DNA of 64,000 nucleotides. Origin: Diogma glabrata. Taxonomy: Eukaryota; Arthropoda; Insecta; Diptera; Cylindrotomidae. Positions 45,963-56,969 of the stretch are shown in pieces. Each line of letters begins with the position of its first letter. Within the stretch, counting starts at the first letter, position 1. The stretch is from NCBI GenBank assembly GCA_963693315.1, contig OY856187.1:43242825-43306824 (forward strand), in the 5' to 3' direction. Below the pieces are notes generated by a model. It saw only the letters and a program-made list of their open reading frames with translations. It was not told the origin of the DNA and made no database searches. A program made the translations under genes and the position numbers.

Positions 45963-47880
45963 TAGTCCAGGAAAATTAGTCAAATAAGGGCAAGCATCTC
46001 GAAATGAGAGATAGTCAGCTATAAACTTGCATAAACCTTTAATTTGGCACCCTAAATCTTGTCTCAAAACCTACTTATCGTAGGGTGTCCACGACTACAG
46101 AAATTCCAAGGTCAAAGGTCAAAAAATTGATTTTTTACACATTTATTGCAAATATCTCGTTTCCTATGGGCTTTATGCTATTTGTATATTCATTAAATAT
46201 TGTAGAGAATTAAATTTTCTACAACTTTTGTTTAAACATTTTTTTACATATTGACCCATTTTCGAGATAGAGGGCAGAGCGCGCGCAGTGTTTAACTAGA
46301 GTTATTGAGATGATTGATTTTTGAAACAGCTATTGCTGAATCTAAACGTCAAAAAACTGCTCTTATAATAAGAGAAGATATAGATTTACTTGTCATTTTA
46401 ATTGAGCGTACCATATCTCATCAACAAGAAATTTTCTTTAAAAAAGTTGGCAAAGGAAATGTAAATACTGAAATATATTCTTCCAAAAATTTTGATAAAT
46501 ATCCTCGTTCTACAAAACACATTTTGTTTCTGCACGCAATAAGTGGTTGTGCACGGCTTCTGCGTTCTTTAGAAAAGAAAAAAAACTTTAGTAAAAACAC
46601 TCGAGAAACTTCCGAATTTGGGTCAAATTGCCGCGGCATTTGAAGAAGAAAACTGCCCGGCTCAATCATTATTTAAGAATGGAGTGCGAACCTTGTTGGC
46701 AATCTATAATGCTTCAAAATCTGAGGACAGTGAGGACTATGCACAGTTCATCAAGTTAACAAAACTGCATAAACCTGTACAGTTATCAAATTTTCCACCA
46801 AAGAGTGCAGCGAGTGCACCAACATTTCAACCGAGTTTATTATCAAGTTCAGAATTGGTTAGGGCATTATTTAGAACCCCAGAATTGGGGTTGGATAATG
46901 CGTGAGGAATTTCTGGAACCTGTTATGACAATGAATCCACCAGCTCCAGAGGAACTGCTTTACACAATATTCTGCAACTGCAAGAATGGTTACGCGGTGT
47001 GGATGTAGGAAAGCAGGGCTACAGTGCTCTTTAGCTTGCGGCCAGTGTAATGGGAATTCTTGTCTTAATGCTTCACCATATCAGTGTGATATCAATGAAG
47101 ACGGTACTTTTGATCCCTTGAAATCCTAGAAGAACAGACAAATGATGTTAAAGACGAGAACCCAGAGGAATTTGAAATTTTACAGCGACTGGAAGACAAT
47201 GATGATGGAGAAGAACAAATTGAAATTAGAATTTGTAGTTCTTATTATTATTATTCAATTTTTTGAATTTCAACGTTCATCAATGTATGGAATGGTATTT
47301 TGCAATAAAAACATTAATTAAAAAATAATTAAAGTATTTCCCTTCTTAACTTTATAATTACACGAGTATGTAAGTGTTATTAAATGAATAGATGCTGAAT
47401 TATTGAAAAAAAATATTAATTGTAAATTATTTAGAATTATATATTTATCAATAATTTATAAACTTTATACAGCATGTTTTGAATCGGGACTACAGGTTGA
47501 CCTCGAAGGATACTCTAAATAGTTAAACACTGCACGCGCTCTGCCCTCTATCTTGAAAATGGTTCAATATATAAAAAAAATGTTTAAACAACAGTTGTAG
47601 AGAATTTAATCCTCTACAATATTTATAGTGTATACAAATAGCCTAAAGAAATATTTATAGTGTATACAAATAGCCTAGGAAACGAGATATTTGCAATAAA
47701 TTTGTAAAAAATTGATTTTTTGACTTTTGACCTTGGAATTTCTGTAGTCGCGGACACCCTACGATAAGTAGGTTTTGAGACAAGATTTAGGGTCCCAAAA
47801 TAAAGGTTTATACAAGTTTATAGCTGACTATCTCTCATTCCGAGGTGAAACCCATAATATTCCTGGACTATTAATCTTCT
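45963..47880 (+). mobile_element. DNA transposon with ~340-bp TIRs and TTA duplication
   Basis: The left TIR 45963-46298 and right TIR 47520-47880 are long inverted repeats. They run from TAGTCCAGGA at the outer end to CAGTGTTTAACTA at the inner end. Shared internal blocks are GAGAGATAGTCAGCTATAAAC, CCTAAATCTTGTCTCAAAAC and TACGATAAGTAGG. The right arm carries an extra ~30-bp tandem duplication (AATATTTATAGTGTATACAA). TTA flanks both sides (45960-45962, 47881-47883), a 3-bp target duplication. Between the arms lies a broken + strand gene. TIR plus TTA would fit a PIF/Harbinger-like insertion, but the protein does not look like a Harbinger transposase. Confidence 0.82.
46314..47130 (+). pseudogene. 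Broken gene in the TIR element; cysteine-rich C-terminus, possible PIN/FEN-like fold
   Basis: Translation continues across three frames. 46314-46610 gives TALIIREDIDLLVILIERT ... GKGNVNTEIYSS ... STKHILFLHAISGC. 46618-46850 gives IAAAFEEENC ... GVRTLLAIYNASKSED ... LTKLHKPVQLSNFPP. About 46860-47130 gives NWGWIMREEFLEPVMTMNPPAPEELL, then CNCKNG and, after a further shift, RCGCRKAGLQCSLACGQCNGNSC. The repeated CxC and CxxC pattern suggests a zinc-binding tail. I recognise the arrangement as an uncharacterised family very common in insect genomes. The EDxDLLV and HAxxGC blocks resemble the acidic core of PIN/XPG-type nucleases (inference), where GC is normally followed by D, lost here. At least two frameshifts; not functional. 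Confidence 0.65.
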
Positions 47881-47883
47881 TTC

Positions 47884-48208
47884 TTCAAAAGAAAACCACA
47901 CATTCAAACTAAAATAAAATTTCCTTCATTTACTTAATTTTCCTTATATTTCCGTTTTAAATTTTATTCGAATTTTTTATTATACAGTTTTCTTAAACTT
48001 TTGGTTTTTTCTATTAAGTACTTTTTAGTCTTGGTTATAAATACTTTGAAACATTTGACAATTTTAAACGTTTAAACAATTTATAACTTTGGAACGAAGC
48101 ATTTCACTTCAATCTTGGATTTATAACAATATTTAATTTAGGATCCAATTTTTGTCACCAAAACTCGAACTTCCCATTCCGTGTAAAACAACTAACTCCA
48201 TTTTCTAA
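47884..48208. other. Non-coding spacer
   Basis: No gene or repeat recognised. Confidence 0.4.
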
Positions 48209-48651
48209 GATCAATACGTTGCCGGAAAATTATAATCAAAATTTCAAAATTCCAAAAATATTCCAAAAATTAGAATAAAATCAAATATTTAAATTTTTTC
48301 TAAATTCCAATAATATTTCAAAAATTCTTAAGAATACAAACTTTTTCCAAAATTCTAAAAATATTGCAAAAATTATTACAAAATCAAAAATTGAAAAATT
48401 TTTTCAAAATTCCAAAAATTATAATAAAATCAAAAATTAAAAATTTTTCCAAATCCTAAAACTTTCCAAAAATTCTTACAAAATCAAAAATTAAAACTTT
48501 TGGCGAAATTCTAAAAATATTCAAAAATTATTACAAAATCAAAAATACAAACTTTTTCAAAATTCCAAAAATATTTCAAAAACTATGACAAATTCAAAAA
48601 TTTCCATGTCCAATTTCATTTTAAATTACATTTAACCCCTTGTGCATCAAT

Positions 48652-48756
48652 CACGAGTCTGACTCGTGGACATTTATTTTGCTTTGTGAAACAATCACGA
48701 GTCTGACTCGTAGAAATTTATTTTACTTTCTAAGACAATCACGAGTTAGACTCGTG
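48652..48756. repeat. Three 44-bp-spaced palindromes near the element's left end
   Basis: CACGAGTCTGACTCGTG at 48652-48668, CACGAGTCTGACTCGTA at 48696-48712 and CACGAGTTAGACTCGTG at 48740-48756, exactly 44 bp apart start to start. Palindromic, regularly spaced subterminal sites are the kind of array a transposase dimer binds (inference). No counterpart was seen at the right end. Confidence 0.85.
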
Positions 48757-50026
48757 ATAACAAAATAAATTAAATTCATGGAATCACTTGACTTCATTTC
48801 AAAATTGTGATCGAACGGGTGAACCGATTTTAATGAATTTTTTTTTGTTTAAAAGGTACATAGTGACGCCTTATGAAAATATTACTTTAACAAAAAATAT
48901 TCATATTTTTAGATGATTTTTTAAAATTTCATTTGTTCAAACATGGTGATTTCAAAAAGTATCGTTTTCTTCTCTTTCATAAATATATATATAAAATGGC
49001 GGAATCAATATGGCAGCTACAGGCTTACGGCCTCACTCTGAAAGTATAGAAATTTGACTACCAACACAAATTTAAAATATTGTAATAAACTTCGTCCAGA
49101 ATGGGTTAATTTAATTTAATCATAAATAACCAATACGTTCCACCTAAATGTTTTCTACATTCTATGGCAAAGATGAATTAAAAGTTAACTCCCTTTAACA
49201 AATACATTTTGCATAAATTAAATTTGAGTTCGCTAATACAAATGCACGTATGAATGAAAATAGGTGTGGACTATTCAAGATGTAGTAATATTGATTTCTA
49301 GTGGATTATAGAAGTTTCGATTTATTTATTTTTCGATATAAATAAGCGAACAAAATATCAGATAGTCACTTTTAATTTTGCAATTAAAAGTGTTTATAAA
49401 TATTCGCAAGCATAAGGAATAATCGGTAGTACTTGAGCCTGGGTACTAATAGTAAAAGAATTTGAACTTAGTGGAATAGTAAATACAGATTTTACTATTC
49501 CAAATATTATTGATTCAAATTGTGGAAAAGCGGTGAAGTTTATTGTGCATAAATTGGAGACCCTGGAATTTATTGCAATTAAAATCGGAAGTTGCTGTAA
49601 CTGGTTGATAAATAAAATTTGAGATTTTGTTAACTAAAGATCTGTCTTTTTACTGTCGTATTTACTCAATAATCGAAAAGAACCAACGAAGATTCGTTAC
49701 AATATCAACAGATGTGTTGTTTTACTTAGAATGTTGATAATTATAAGTAGTTTCAACTTCTGAGAGTTGTTAAATTTTTTATTCAAAAAGGCGGCTCGTA
49801 AATATAAAAATATAAAATTAAAAAAAAACAAATAACAGATCTCCCGTTTTTATATTTTCTTCCATAATTTAGAATATTCATTAACTTTTTACAAAAAACC
49901 TGGAAAATGGCACTTTGGAGATGTTTTTTGGAAATTATAGAAGTTTTGTCTATAATTTCCATAACAATCTTTCGGTATATATTAGCCGATTTTTTTTAAA
50001 AATAATTTTCTACAAAAAACTTCAAA

Positions 50027-50238
50027 ATAAATAAATAAATAAATAAAAAAATAAATTAGTAAATAAATAAATAAAAATAAATAAAAAAAATTAAAATATA
50101 TAAATAAATAAGTAAAAATAGATAAATGAAAAAAAATAAATAAAAATAAATAAATAAAAATAAATAAATAAATAAAAATAAATAAAAATATATAAAAATA
50201 AATAAATAAATAAAAAAAATAAAAAATAAATAAAAAAA

Positions 50239-50269
<31 letters not shown>

Positions 50270-50318
50270 ATACATAAATAAATAAATAAATAAATAAATA
50301 AGTAAATAAATGAATTAA

Positions 50319-50349
<31 letters not shown>

Positions 50350-50734
50350 AAAAATAAATAAATAAATTAATAAATATGTAAATAAATAAAAATAAATAAA
50401 ATTAGTGAAAATAAATAAAAACAAATAAATAAAATAAATGAAAAGAATAAAAATATATAAATAAATAAATAAAAATAAATAAATGAATAAAATTAAATAA
50501 AAATAAATAAAAATTATTAAAATAAATAAAAATAAATAAAAATTATTAAAATAAATAAAAATAAATAAAAATAAATAAATAAATAAAAATAAATAAAAAT
50601 TTTATAAAAATAAATAAATAAATAAATATATAAAAAAATAAATAAATAAATAAATAAATAAATAAGTAAATAAATAAAAAAGTAAATAAATTAATTAATA
50701 ACTAAATAAATAAATAAATAAATAAATAAATCAA

Positions 50735-50809
<75 letters not shown>

Positions 50810-50938
50810 ATAGATAAATAAATAACTAAATAAATAAATAAATAAATACGCAAGTAAGTAGGCAAGTAAGTAAATAAAAAAATAAATAAATAAATAAATG
50901 AATAAAAATAAATAAAAATAAATAAAAATAAATAAACT
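50027..50938. repeat. (AAAT)n microsatellite
   Basis: About 900 bp dominated by AAAT/AAATA units with scattered interruptions, inside the foldback element between its arms. The apparent long - strand open frames of alternating Y, L, F and I are artefacts of this repeat. Confidence 0.95.
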
Positions 50939-53009
50939 ACCAACATTCTTCGTCCAAGAACGCATATGTTGATATTTAAAATTTGTGCTGGCAATTTCAG
51001 AATGAGGCCGTAAGCCTATATCCGCCATATTTATTCCACCATTTTGAATTTTGAAAAGGGGCACACGACATTGGAAACAAGAGACAATAAGCTACAATTT
51101 TTGCCCATAAACCTTCTGAAAAACCTATATCATTCTGAAGAGCAGGGGGTCTCCGAGTTGCAAAGAATGCCTCATACATATAGTTATTACTTAATTCAAA
51201 TAAATAAGTAATCATTTCAAACACATAATTTATTTTAACACATAAAACTATATGTTTTATGTATTAATATTTAATACCTTTAAAACAAAAAAAGTTCAAT
51301 AAAATCCCTGCACTAGTTTTTAGTAAATCTAAATTTACAGTAAAATAAATCTTTTAAACATAAAAAAATAAAACAAAAATTAAGATTTTTTTTTAAATCG
51401 CAAGGTTTGAAAACTTAAAACTAATATAAAATATAATTTGTTTTTATCAATATAGTACTTTTAAAAAGCCTAACTGAAGTACCTTTGAAACAAAAAAAAA
51501 ATTATTAAAATCGGTTCACCCGTTCGAGCACAATTTGACTTTTAACTTTCATGTTTCTTAAAAAAGTTCGAGCCACCCTGTAGCTTAGAACTAGTGAGAA
51601 AATAAAAAAATAAAAAACACGTGTTAGTTTTTTTTTATTATACTAGCGATCATCAGAGTTTCAAGAAAATCGGAGCATTTTTTTAAAAGAATTATTTTCG
51701 GCACAAAATTTTTCAAACAAATAGTTCAACCAAACATAAATTTTTTTAAACAAATAAAACCTTAAGGGGTTAAGTCATAAAAACCGCTACATTTTTTTTC
51801 CAAAAATTGGCCAAAAAAATAAATGAAATCATTTTTTAACACACTTGACATTATTTTTTGACAAACTTATAATGCCATAATTCTCTATAATAATAATAAA
51901 ATATCATGTCATACGAACTATTAATTTTATTTTTTTCTAAAAAATTGAGTAAAAAATAAATAAAAATCTTTCTTTTGACACACTTGACAACATTTTTTGA
52001 CAAACTTATAATGCCATAATTATCAATAATAATAATAAAATTTCATTTCAAACAAACAATTTTATTTTTTTCCAAAAAATTGGGTAAAAAAATAAATAAA
52101 AATCTTTTGACACACTTGACAACATTTTTTTGACAAACTTATAATACCATAATTCTCAATAATAATAATAAAACTTTAGTTCAAACAAACAATTAATTTT
52201 TTTTTTTCCAAAAAATTAGGTAAAAAAATAAATAAAAATCTTTCTTTTGACACACTTGACAACATTTCTTTGACAAACTTATAATGCAATAATCTAGTTT
52301 TTGATCTCACATACCAATCCCGACCATCAAGATTTCTCCAAATTTAATGTTCCTACTCGTAATCACTTAAAATGATCGTTTTTTAAGCCAAAAATATGAA
52401 AATTTGCTATTTTTGACACACATAATGATTTTTTGACACACTTCCGGTACCGTTATCGAACACAGCGTCCTTTCGGACCTGTCCCTTGTGAATACCTATT
52501 TGTAAAAAGAAACATTTTTGAAATCCCTCCAGCCGTTTTCCCTGCAGCGTGGGTAATGACGGACGGACGTCCGGACGGCCGGCTGACAGACAGACATACA
52601 TTTTTTTTTTTGCATTTTTAGAATCAGTAGGTCCTAAAACGTAGAGAAATACCAAAATAAGTGGGGGAGAATTTCACTTTGAGCTCATGAATGTCAAAAA
52701 TCCAACACAAAAAAAAGAAAGAAAAAATCTTTGTAGATACTTTATTTAGGTGTAAACTTTGTTTCATCCTCGGATCATCGCAATTATGATTATCCAGCAA
52801 TTTTCTTGTTTATGAAATTGATCATTTAATTTATAATGATTTTAATTTCTTAAAATAATCGAACAAAGTAAAATAAAAAATAAATAAAATATAAAATGTG
52901 TAAAAGGAAGTTTTAGGTTTCATAAGAAATTAAATCTAAACGAATAAAAAAATCTGTCAGAACAACACATTTAATTGTATTTTATGTGGTGCATATCTGT
53001 TTTTAAAAT

Positions 53010-53125
53010 CACTACCAAGAGGAGATGAAACGTTTTTTCTTGAATGCATGAGTTATATCTAGGTGATGTGGTTGAAAGTAGAAGAAATTAATACGCAAAT
53101 TTTATGCATTCATAGAACGCGGTCT
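53010..53125 (+). repeat. Short dispersed repeat, copy 2
   Basis: Related to 43215-43400 through TACCAAGAGGAGATGAAACGTT, ATGAGTTATATCTAGGTGAT and TTTTATGCATTCATAGAACG. Confidence 0.55.
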
Positions 53126-53527
53126 TGACCACTACAATAGATTCACGAACGAACGTTTAAGTGCCCAAACCCTTTGCGCAATGAATCGCAAATGCTATTC
53201 CAATATTTCTCACAAGAACTGAAGCCATTTACCACAGTAGAAGGAAAAATAAAATAAAATCTAAAAAAGCGGAAAATAATTTATCGGAAGTGTCAATCTG
53301 GAAGTATATAAAAATATTCATATATAAATTTTTAATAAAAATTAATGTCAGGACAAGAACTTCTTAAAGTTTAAAATAAACATTTGTTTGGAAATCTCAC
53401 CTTGCCACATAAAAACCTTGGTTTTATTTATGATAAAGACCAATAATTATTTAAACATAATTAAAATCATATTTTAAATATCATTCAAACTTTGCAAAAA
53501 TTTCATGGTATAAGTGTTACATTCGTA

Positions 53528-53545
53528 TTTTTCTTTTACTTGCAG
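53528..53545 (+). promoter_or_regulatory. Splice acceptor of the receptor's leader exon
   Basis: A T/C-rich tract followed by TTGCAG. It is the last plausible acceptor before the ATG at 53743, making the exon 53546-54865. Inferred from sequence; no transcript evidence. Confidence 0.55.
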
Positions 53546-53558
53546 AAAAAACCTCACA

Positions 53559-53660
53559 ATGAAGCTTCCTACCTCATCCAACACACTTCAAAGTCTGTAC
53601 TTCATGTCATTATTTCGACATTTAGCATTTAAAATAGAAAGGAGTTTTAACCACAAATAA
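53559..53660 (+). other. Upstream ORF in the receptor leader
   Basis: An ATG in CACAATGA context opens a 33-codon frame closed by TAA, 82 bp before the main ATG and out of frame with it. If the acceptor at 53545 is used, ribosomes would meet this start first, so it could lower translation of the receptor. Function is inference. Confidence 0.4.
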
Positions 53661-53742
53661 TTAAATACTAACATAGTTTTTAAAAACAACATTTTCCATA
53701 ATCAAGAAACCAACTCAACCAACATAATTGACTCTACATAAA

Positions 53743-54865
53743 ATGATTTTGGTTTGGATTATTGTTTTGGGAAATTTTATTCCAATAACATTTCAGTATT
53801 TCGACCCACATACAAGTTTAAATGTTGATGATACAAACATCTCAATGGCCACAAATAAATTTTTGGTCGTGTCAACAACACAAAGCACGTTTTATGAGAA
53901 TAGTCATAGTGAAAATGTTAACCCAATATTAACATCGACTCATAAACCATTTACACCCATCACACGTTTATCTCCAACAACTTCACATATAATAAAATTA
54001 TCATCAAACAATATTGACAGCAATTCAAAAACAGAACAAAACGTAAAGAATGAGAACAAAAATAAATCCCGCCAATCGTTTGACAGTCAGATTACAGCTG
54101 AAAAAACAATTCCAATCAATCAAGTTGGTAAAAAAATGAAACTAGAAAATTTATTCGATTATGAAAATGTCACAAAACTTAATTCATATAAACAAATCAA
54201 AACAACAAAAAGTTCAATCAAAAACGAATTATTGAAAATTAATGAAAATTTAAGTAATTCAACAGAACTTACGGATTTCAAATTTTATGCCAACTCATCA
54301 ATAACATTTTCAACTTTAGATTATGATGAGCTGAAATCGATTACAATAGATCAAACGGATGATGGTGAGGATAATGATGATGATAGTATAAATGGTGAAT
54401 ATACTAGAAATAAAACTATTGAAAATGATTTATTATTTCCAATTAATAAAAATAATGATAATGTGAAAACGTTGACATCTTCATTAGCAACATTTTACAC
54501 AACCTTGGAATATTCCATGATCACACCATTGAATACTCAAAATACGACGAAAACATTCGATGCGAATTATTTGAATCAAAACAATACTAATTCAGAGTCA
54601 TCTTCGTGGCCGGTACGACATTCATCGATTGTTGAAGGAGATGTTGTGATTGGTGGTTTAATGATGGTACACGAACGTGAGGATACAATTACATGTGGTC
54701 CGATTATGCCACAAGGAGGTGTCCAAGCTCTAGAAGCAATGCTTTATACTTTGGATAGAATTAACAGTTGGAATTTATTACCCAACGTAACTTTAGGTGC
54801 TCATATTTTGGATGATTGTGATAAGGATACGTATGGACTGGAGATGGCGGTTGATTTTATAAAAG
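53743..54865 (+). CDS. mtt: Metabotropic glutamate receptor-like gene (mangetout type), first coding exon
   Basis: N-terminal exon of a class C G-protein-coupled receptor, a plasma-membrane receptor of neurons. The start is the ATG at 53743: an in-frame TAA lies at 53725 and a hydrophobic signal-peptide-like start follows (ILVWIIVLGNFIPITF). Residues ~20-295 are a long N/S/T/K-rich, poorly conserved segment with many N-glycosylation sequons and an acidic run (DDGEDNDDDS, ~204). From ~302 the Venus-flytrap ligand-binding domain begins: GDVVIGGLMMVHERED, TCGPIMPQGGVQALEAMLY (Cys ~318) and LGAHILDDCDKDTYGLEM. The two cysteines match the conserved disulfide pair of lobe 1. The exon ends AAAG|GTAAGA, a strong donor, in phase 1. 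The MMVHERED/IMPQGG wording points to the mtt (DmXR) subfamily rather than mGluRA. The remaining exons are beyond the window. Confidence 0.85.
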
Positions 54866-56058
54866 GTAAGATATAATAATGTTATTTAAAATTATTTGTC
54901 AAATGCACATTCGGATCTTCTCTAGAGCTTCTCTTTTATTGATGATTAAAAAAATTGTGTTTTTTATGTCTGTAAAAATCGTTTAAGTTTAATATTTGGG
55001 TTTTGTATTTTGTTGGGGTTTTCTCGTTTTTCAAATAAAAATTTAATTTTCTTGTTTTCTTCTAACGCTCTAAAGTTTAGGCAGATCGAGCAGAATATTT
55101 TCTGGTCTTAAAAACGGTTTCCAGAAACATTTATTCCAGATTTTTATTTGTGAAAAATTTGCTTTTAATGTTGCAGATTTGAAAAACACAATTAAGAAAA
55201 ATCAACTGGAACAAACCAACGTAACATCTTAAATGTACTAAATTTGTGTTAATTTTAGCTGTTTGGCAATTATTTTAAATTAGAGAATGAATAAACTGAA
55301 GATAGTGGTGATAAAATTGTCCATCATTCGAAATTTTGATTAAAATGAAAATTGTGACAAATCCACCTTATCGTATTTATTTATTTTTTGTTCTTTGTTT
55401 ATTCATGTTAAAAGTAGGCATCAAATAATATCTGTATGCGATAGGTAAGAAATTGAATTGAGTAAAAGCCTCATAAAGCTTTAATAATGACAGATGTAAA
55501 ACCTAAAATTAGTGTGCAGTAATCAAATCTCATCTCCTTAAAATTCCACTTTCTCACACTTTACAAAAACGTCTTTTTGTTATTACCTAAATCCACTGTC
55601 TATCATAATTTATCTCAATTTTCAATCTTTGTCCTCGTTTTACATAGAATTTTGTTAAAATGAGCAGATTGTTTAATAGTTGTGCTCTCTGTAGAGCTTT
55701 TAATTCAACTTTCAAGTATTCTTAATGTTCTTATTTCTATTTAAATTATTTATTTATCTCAACCAGAGACTGTCAATAAAGCATTTAAATAAACTATCTT
55801 TCAAGTTTTATTATTTTAAGAGGATTAAGTTTCCTTTGTTCTTTTTAAGTTAAATGTTTGTAGCTGTTCTATTTTATGTATAGGAGAATGATGAAGAGTG
55901 AGTTTTAGGTGGAGATGGGATTGGGATTATGCTTAGTAAGGTCTTTAATATTAAAAAACTGTTTACGGGAATTAAAATTAGTCAATAAAATAAACAAGTG
56001 TTAAAAGTATACGATATGTTTTGCTGCCGTAAACAATAGAGTTAATAAAATAATAATC

Positions 56059-56552
56059 TTTTTATTCGCCTACAAATTAAAGTGTTGCTTTTTTACTGTG
56101 ATTTGCGGCCTTAAAATGTTGCTTTTTAATCATATATTTTGTTGTCATAGTTACGTCCAAAAAGTAAAAAGCATTTGCATATGTTTAAATTCAATAAAAA
56201 ATAGAAATTTTTATCAAAGCAACCTTTAAATTCAAAATCTCACAATCCAATTAAAATTATTGTTATTATTTTGTTGCCATAGTTATACGATTATTTTGAA
56301 AAAAAAAACAAATATTTTTTCAAAGCTTACTTGTTCAACATATTTTTATTTCAAAATTATAAAATTTTGATTTTGATTAAAGAATTTTTATTAAATATTT
56401 TGCTTGCAGCGAATAAAAAATAGTATACGACGCACGGACGTAAGCTATTTTGGACTTAATGTGGGTGCAAATCTCGGCTAGCTCCTCGATTTGCAAAATC
56501 CACATACGTCCAAAATCTTTAGCTTTACGTCCTTGCATCATAATGGACTATT
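56059..56552 (+). repeat. Dispersed hairpin-ended repeat, copy 5
   Basis: Full-length (494 bp) from TTTTTATTCGCCTACA to CATCATAATGGACTATT with the terminal hairpin (GACGCACGGACGTAAGC ... TTTACGTCCTTGCATCAT). Confidence 0.8.
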
Positions 56553-56969
56553 TTTTTAAAATACGAGAGAGGCAAATACACTTTATGAATCAATTTTGTT
56601 TGAATAAAAGTTTTATTTCCGGATGTGCATACAAAATAGATTTAATCAAAAATAAATAACAAATTGGAGTAATGAAAACGTTCAAATATAAAATAAAATT
56701 ATTCCATAAAATAATTAAATGTTGTAATTTAGTTGAAAGCTTTTCAGAGACCAGTAAAAGCGGAAACAGAACAAACAGCGTAAATGAAACCAAACTCAAT
56801 TAGTGAATGTAGACATTGTATCGATATCAACTAGCTAAATGATATCGTTACCTAATGGGTCTTTAGTTGTAGGATACTGTTATTTACAGATATAAAGAAA
56901 ATATGCTAAGAAAACTTATAGATTAATCTTCGGTTTGATTTTTTAAATGATATGTAATTTAAAGTAAAG

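Larger units (their letters stand above)
48636..51769. mobile_element. TTAA-flanked foldback element, piggyBac-like ends
   Basis: A 3134-bp insertion bounded by TTAA on both sides (48632-48635, 51770-51773) with terminal inverted repeat CCCCTT...AAGGGG. The empty site is visible in repeat copy 1 (CATTTACGTCATAAA near 2697). Inside, a left arm (48802-49080) and right arm (50976-51540) are inverted repeats. For example, GAACGGGTGAACCGATTTTA pairs with its complement near 51505-51525, and CAGGCTTACGGCCTCACTCTG with its complement near 51000. No transposase ORF is present. TTAA targeting and C-rich tips are the signature of piggyBac-type transposons, so this is likely a non-autonomous relative. 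Confidence 0.82.
48209..52695 (+). repeat. Long dispersed A-rich repeat family, copy 2 (split by an insertion)
   Basis: The left part 48209-48635 (from GATCAATACGTTGCCGGAAA through AATTCC-type units to CATGTCCAATTTCATTT) and the right part 51770-52695 (from GTCATAAAAACCGCTACATTTT through four ~135-bp TGACACACTTGACA units to GGACGTCCGGACGGCCGG and CCTAAAACG) join up exactly as in copy 1 (1641-3175). The 3.1-kb element at 48636-51769 interrupts it. Confidence 0.85.
52696..53545. other. Upstream region of the receptor gene
   Basis: No ORF of note. A short dispersed repeat lies at 53010-53125, and a pyrimidine-rich stretch ending TTTTTCTTTTACTTGCAG (53528-53545) forms a good 3' splice site. The promoter and first exon are therefore probably upstream and not identifiable here. 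Confidence 0.5.

Noticed and set aside
50027..50938. CRISPR-like array
   Set aside because: Simple tetranucleotide repeat without spacers; no CRISPR expected or seen in the window.
49982..51064. Long - strand open frames of repeating Y/L/F/I residues
   Set aside because: They are translations of the AAAT microsatellite at 50027-50938; no start context, domain or codon structure supports a protein.
53728..53742. Receptor start at a TTG at 53728
   Set aside because: An ATG 15 bp downstream begins a clear signal-peptide-like sequence; TTG starts are not expected in a nuclear insect gene.
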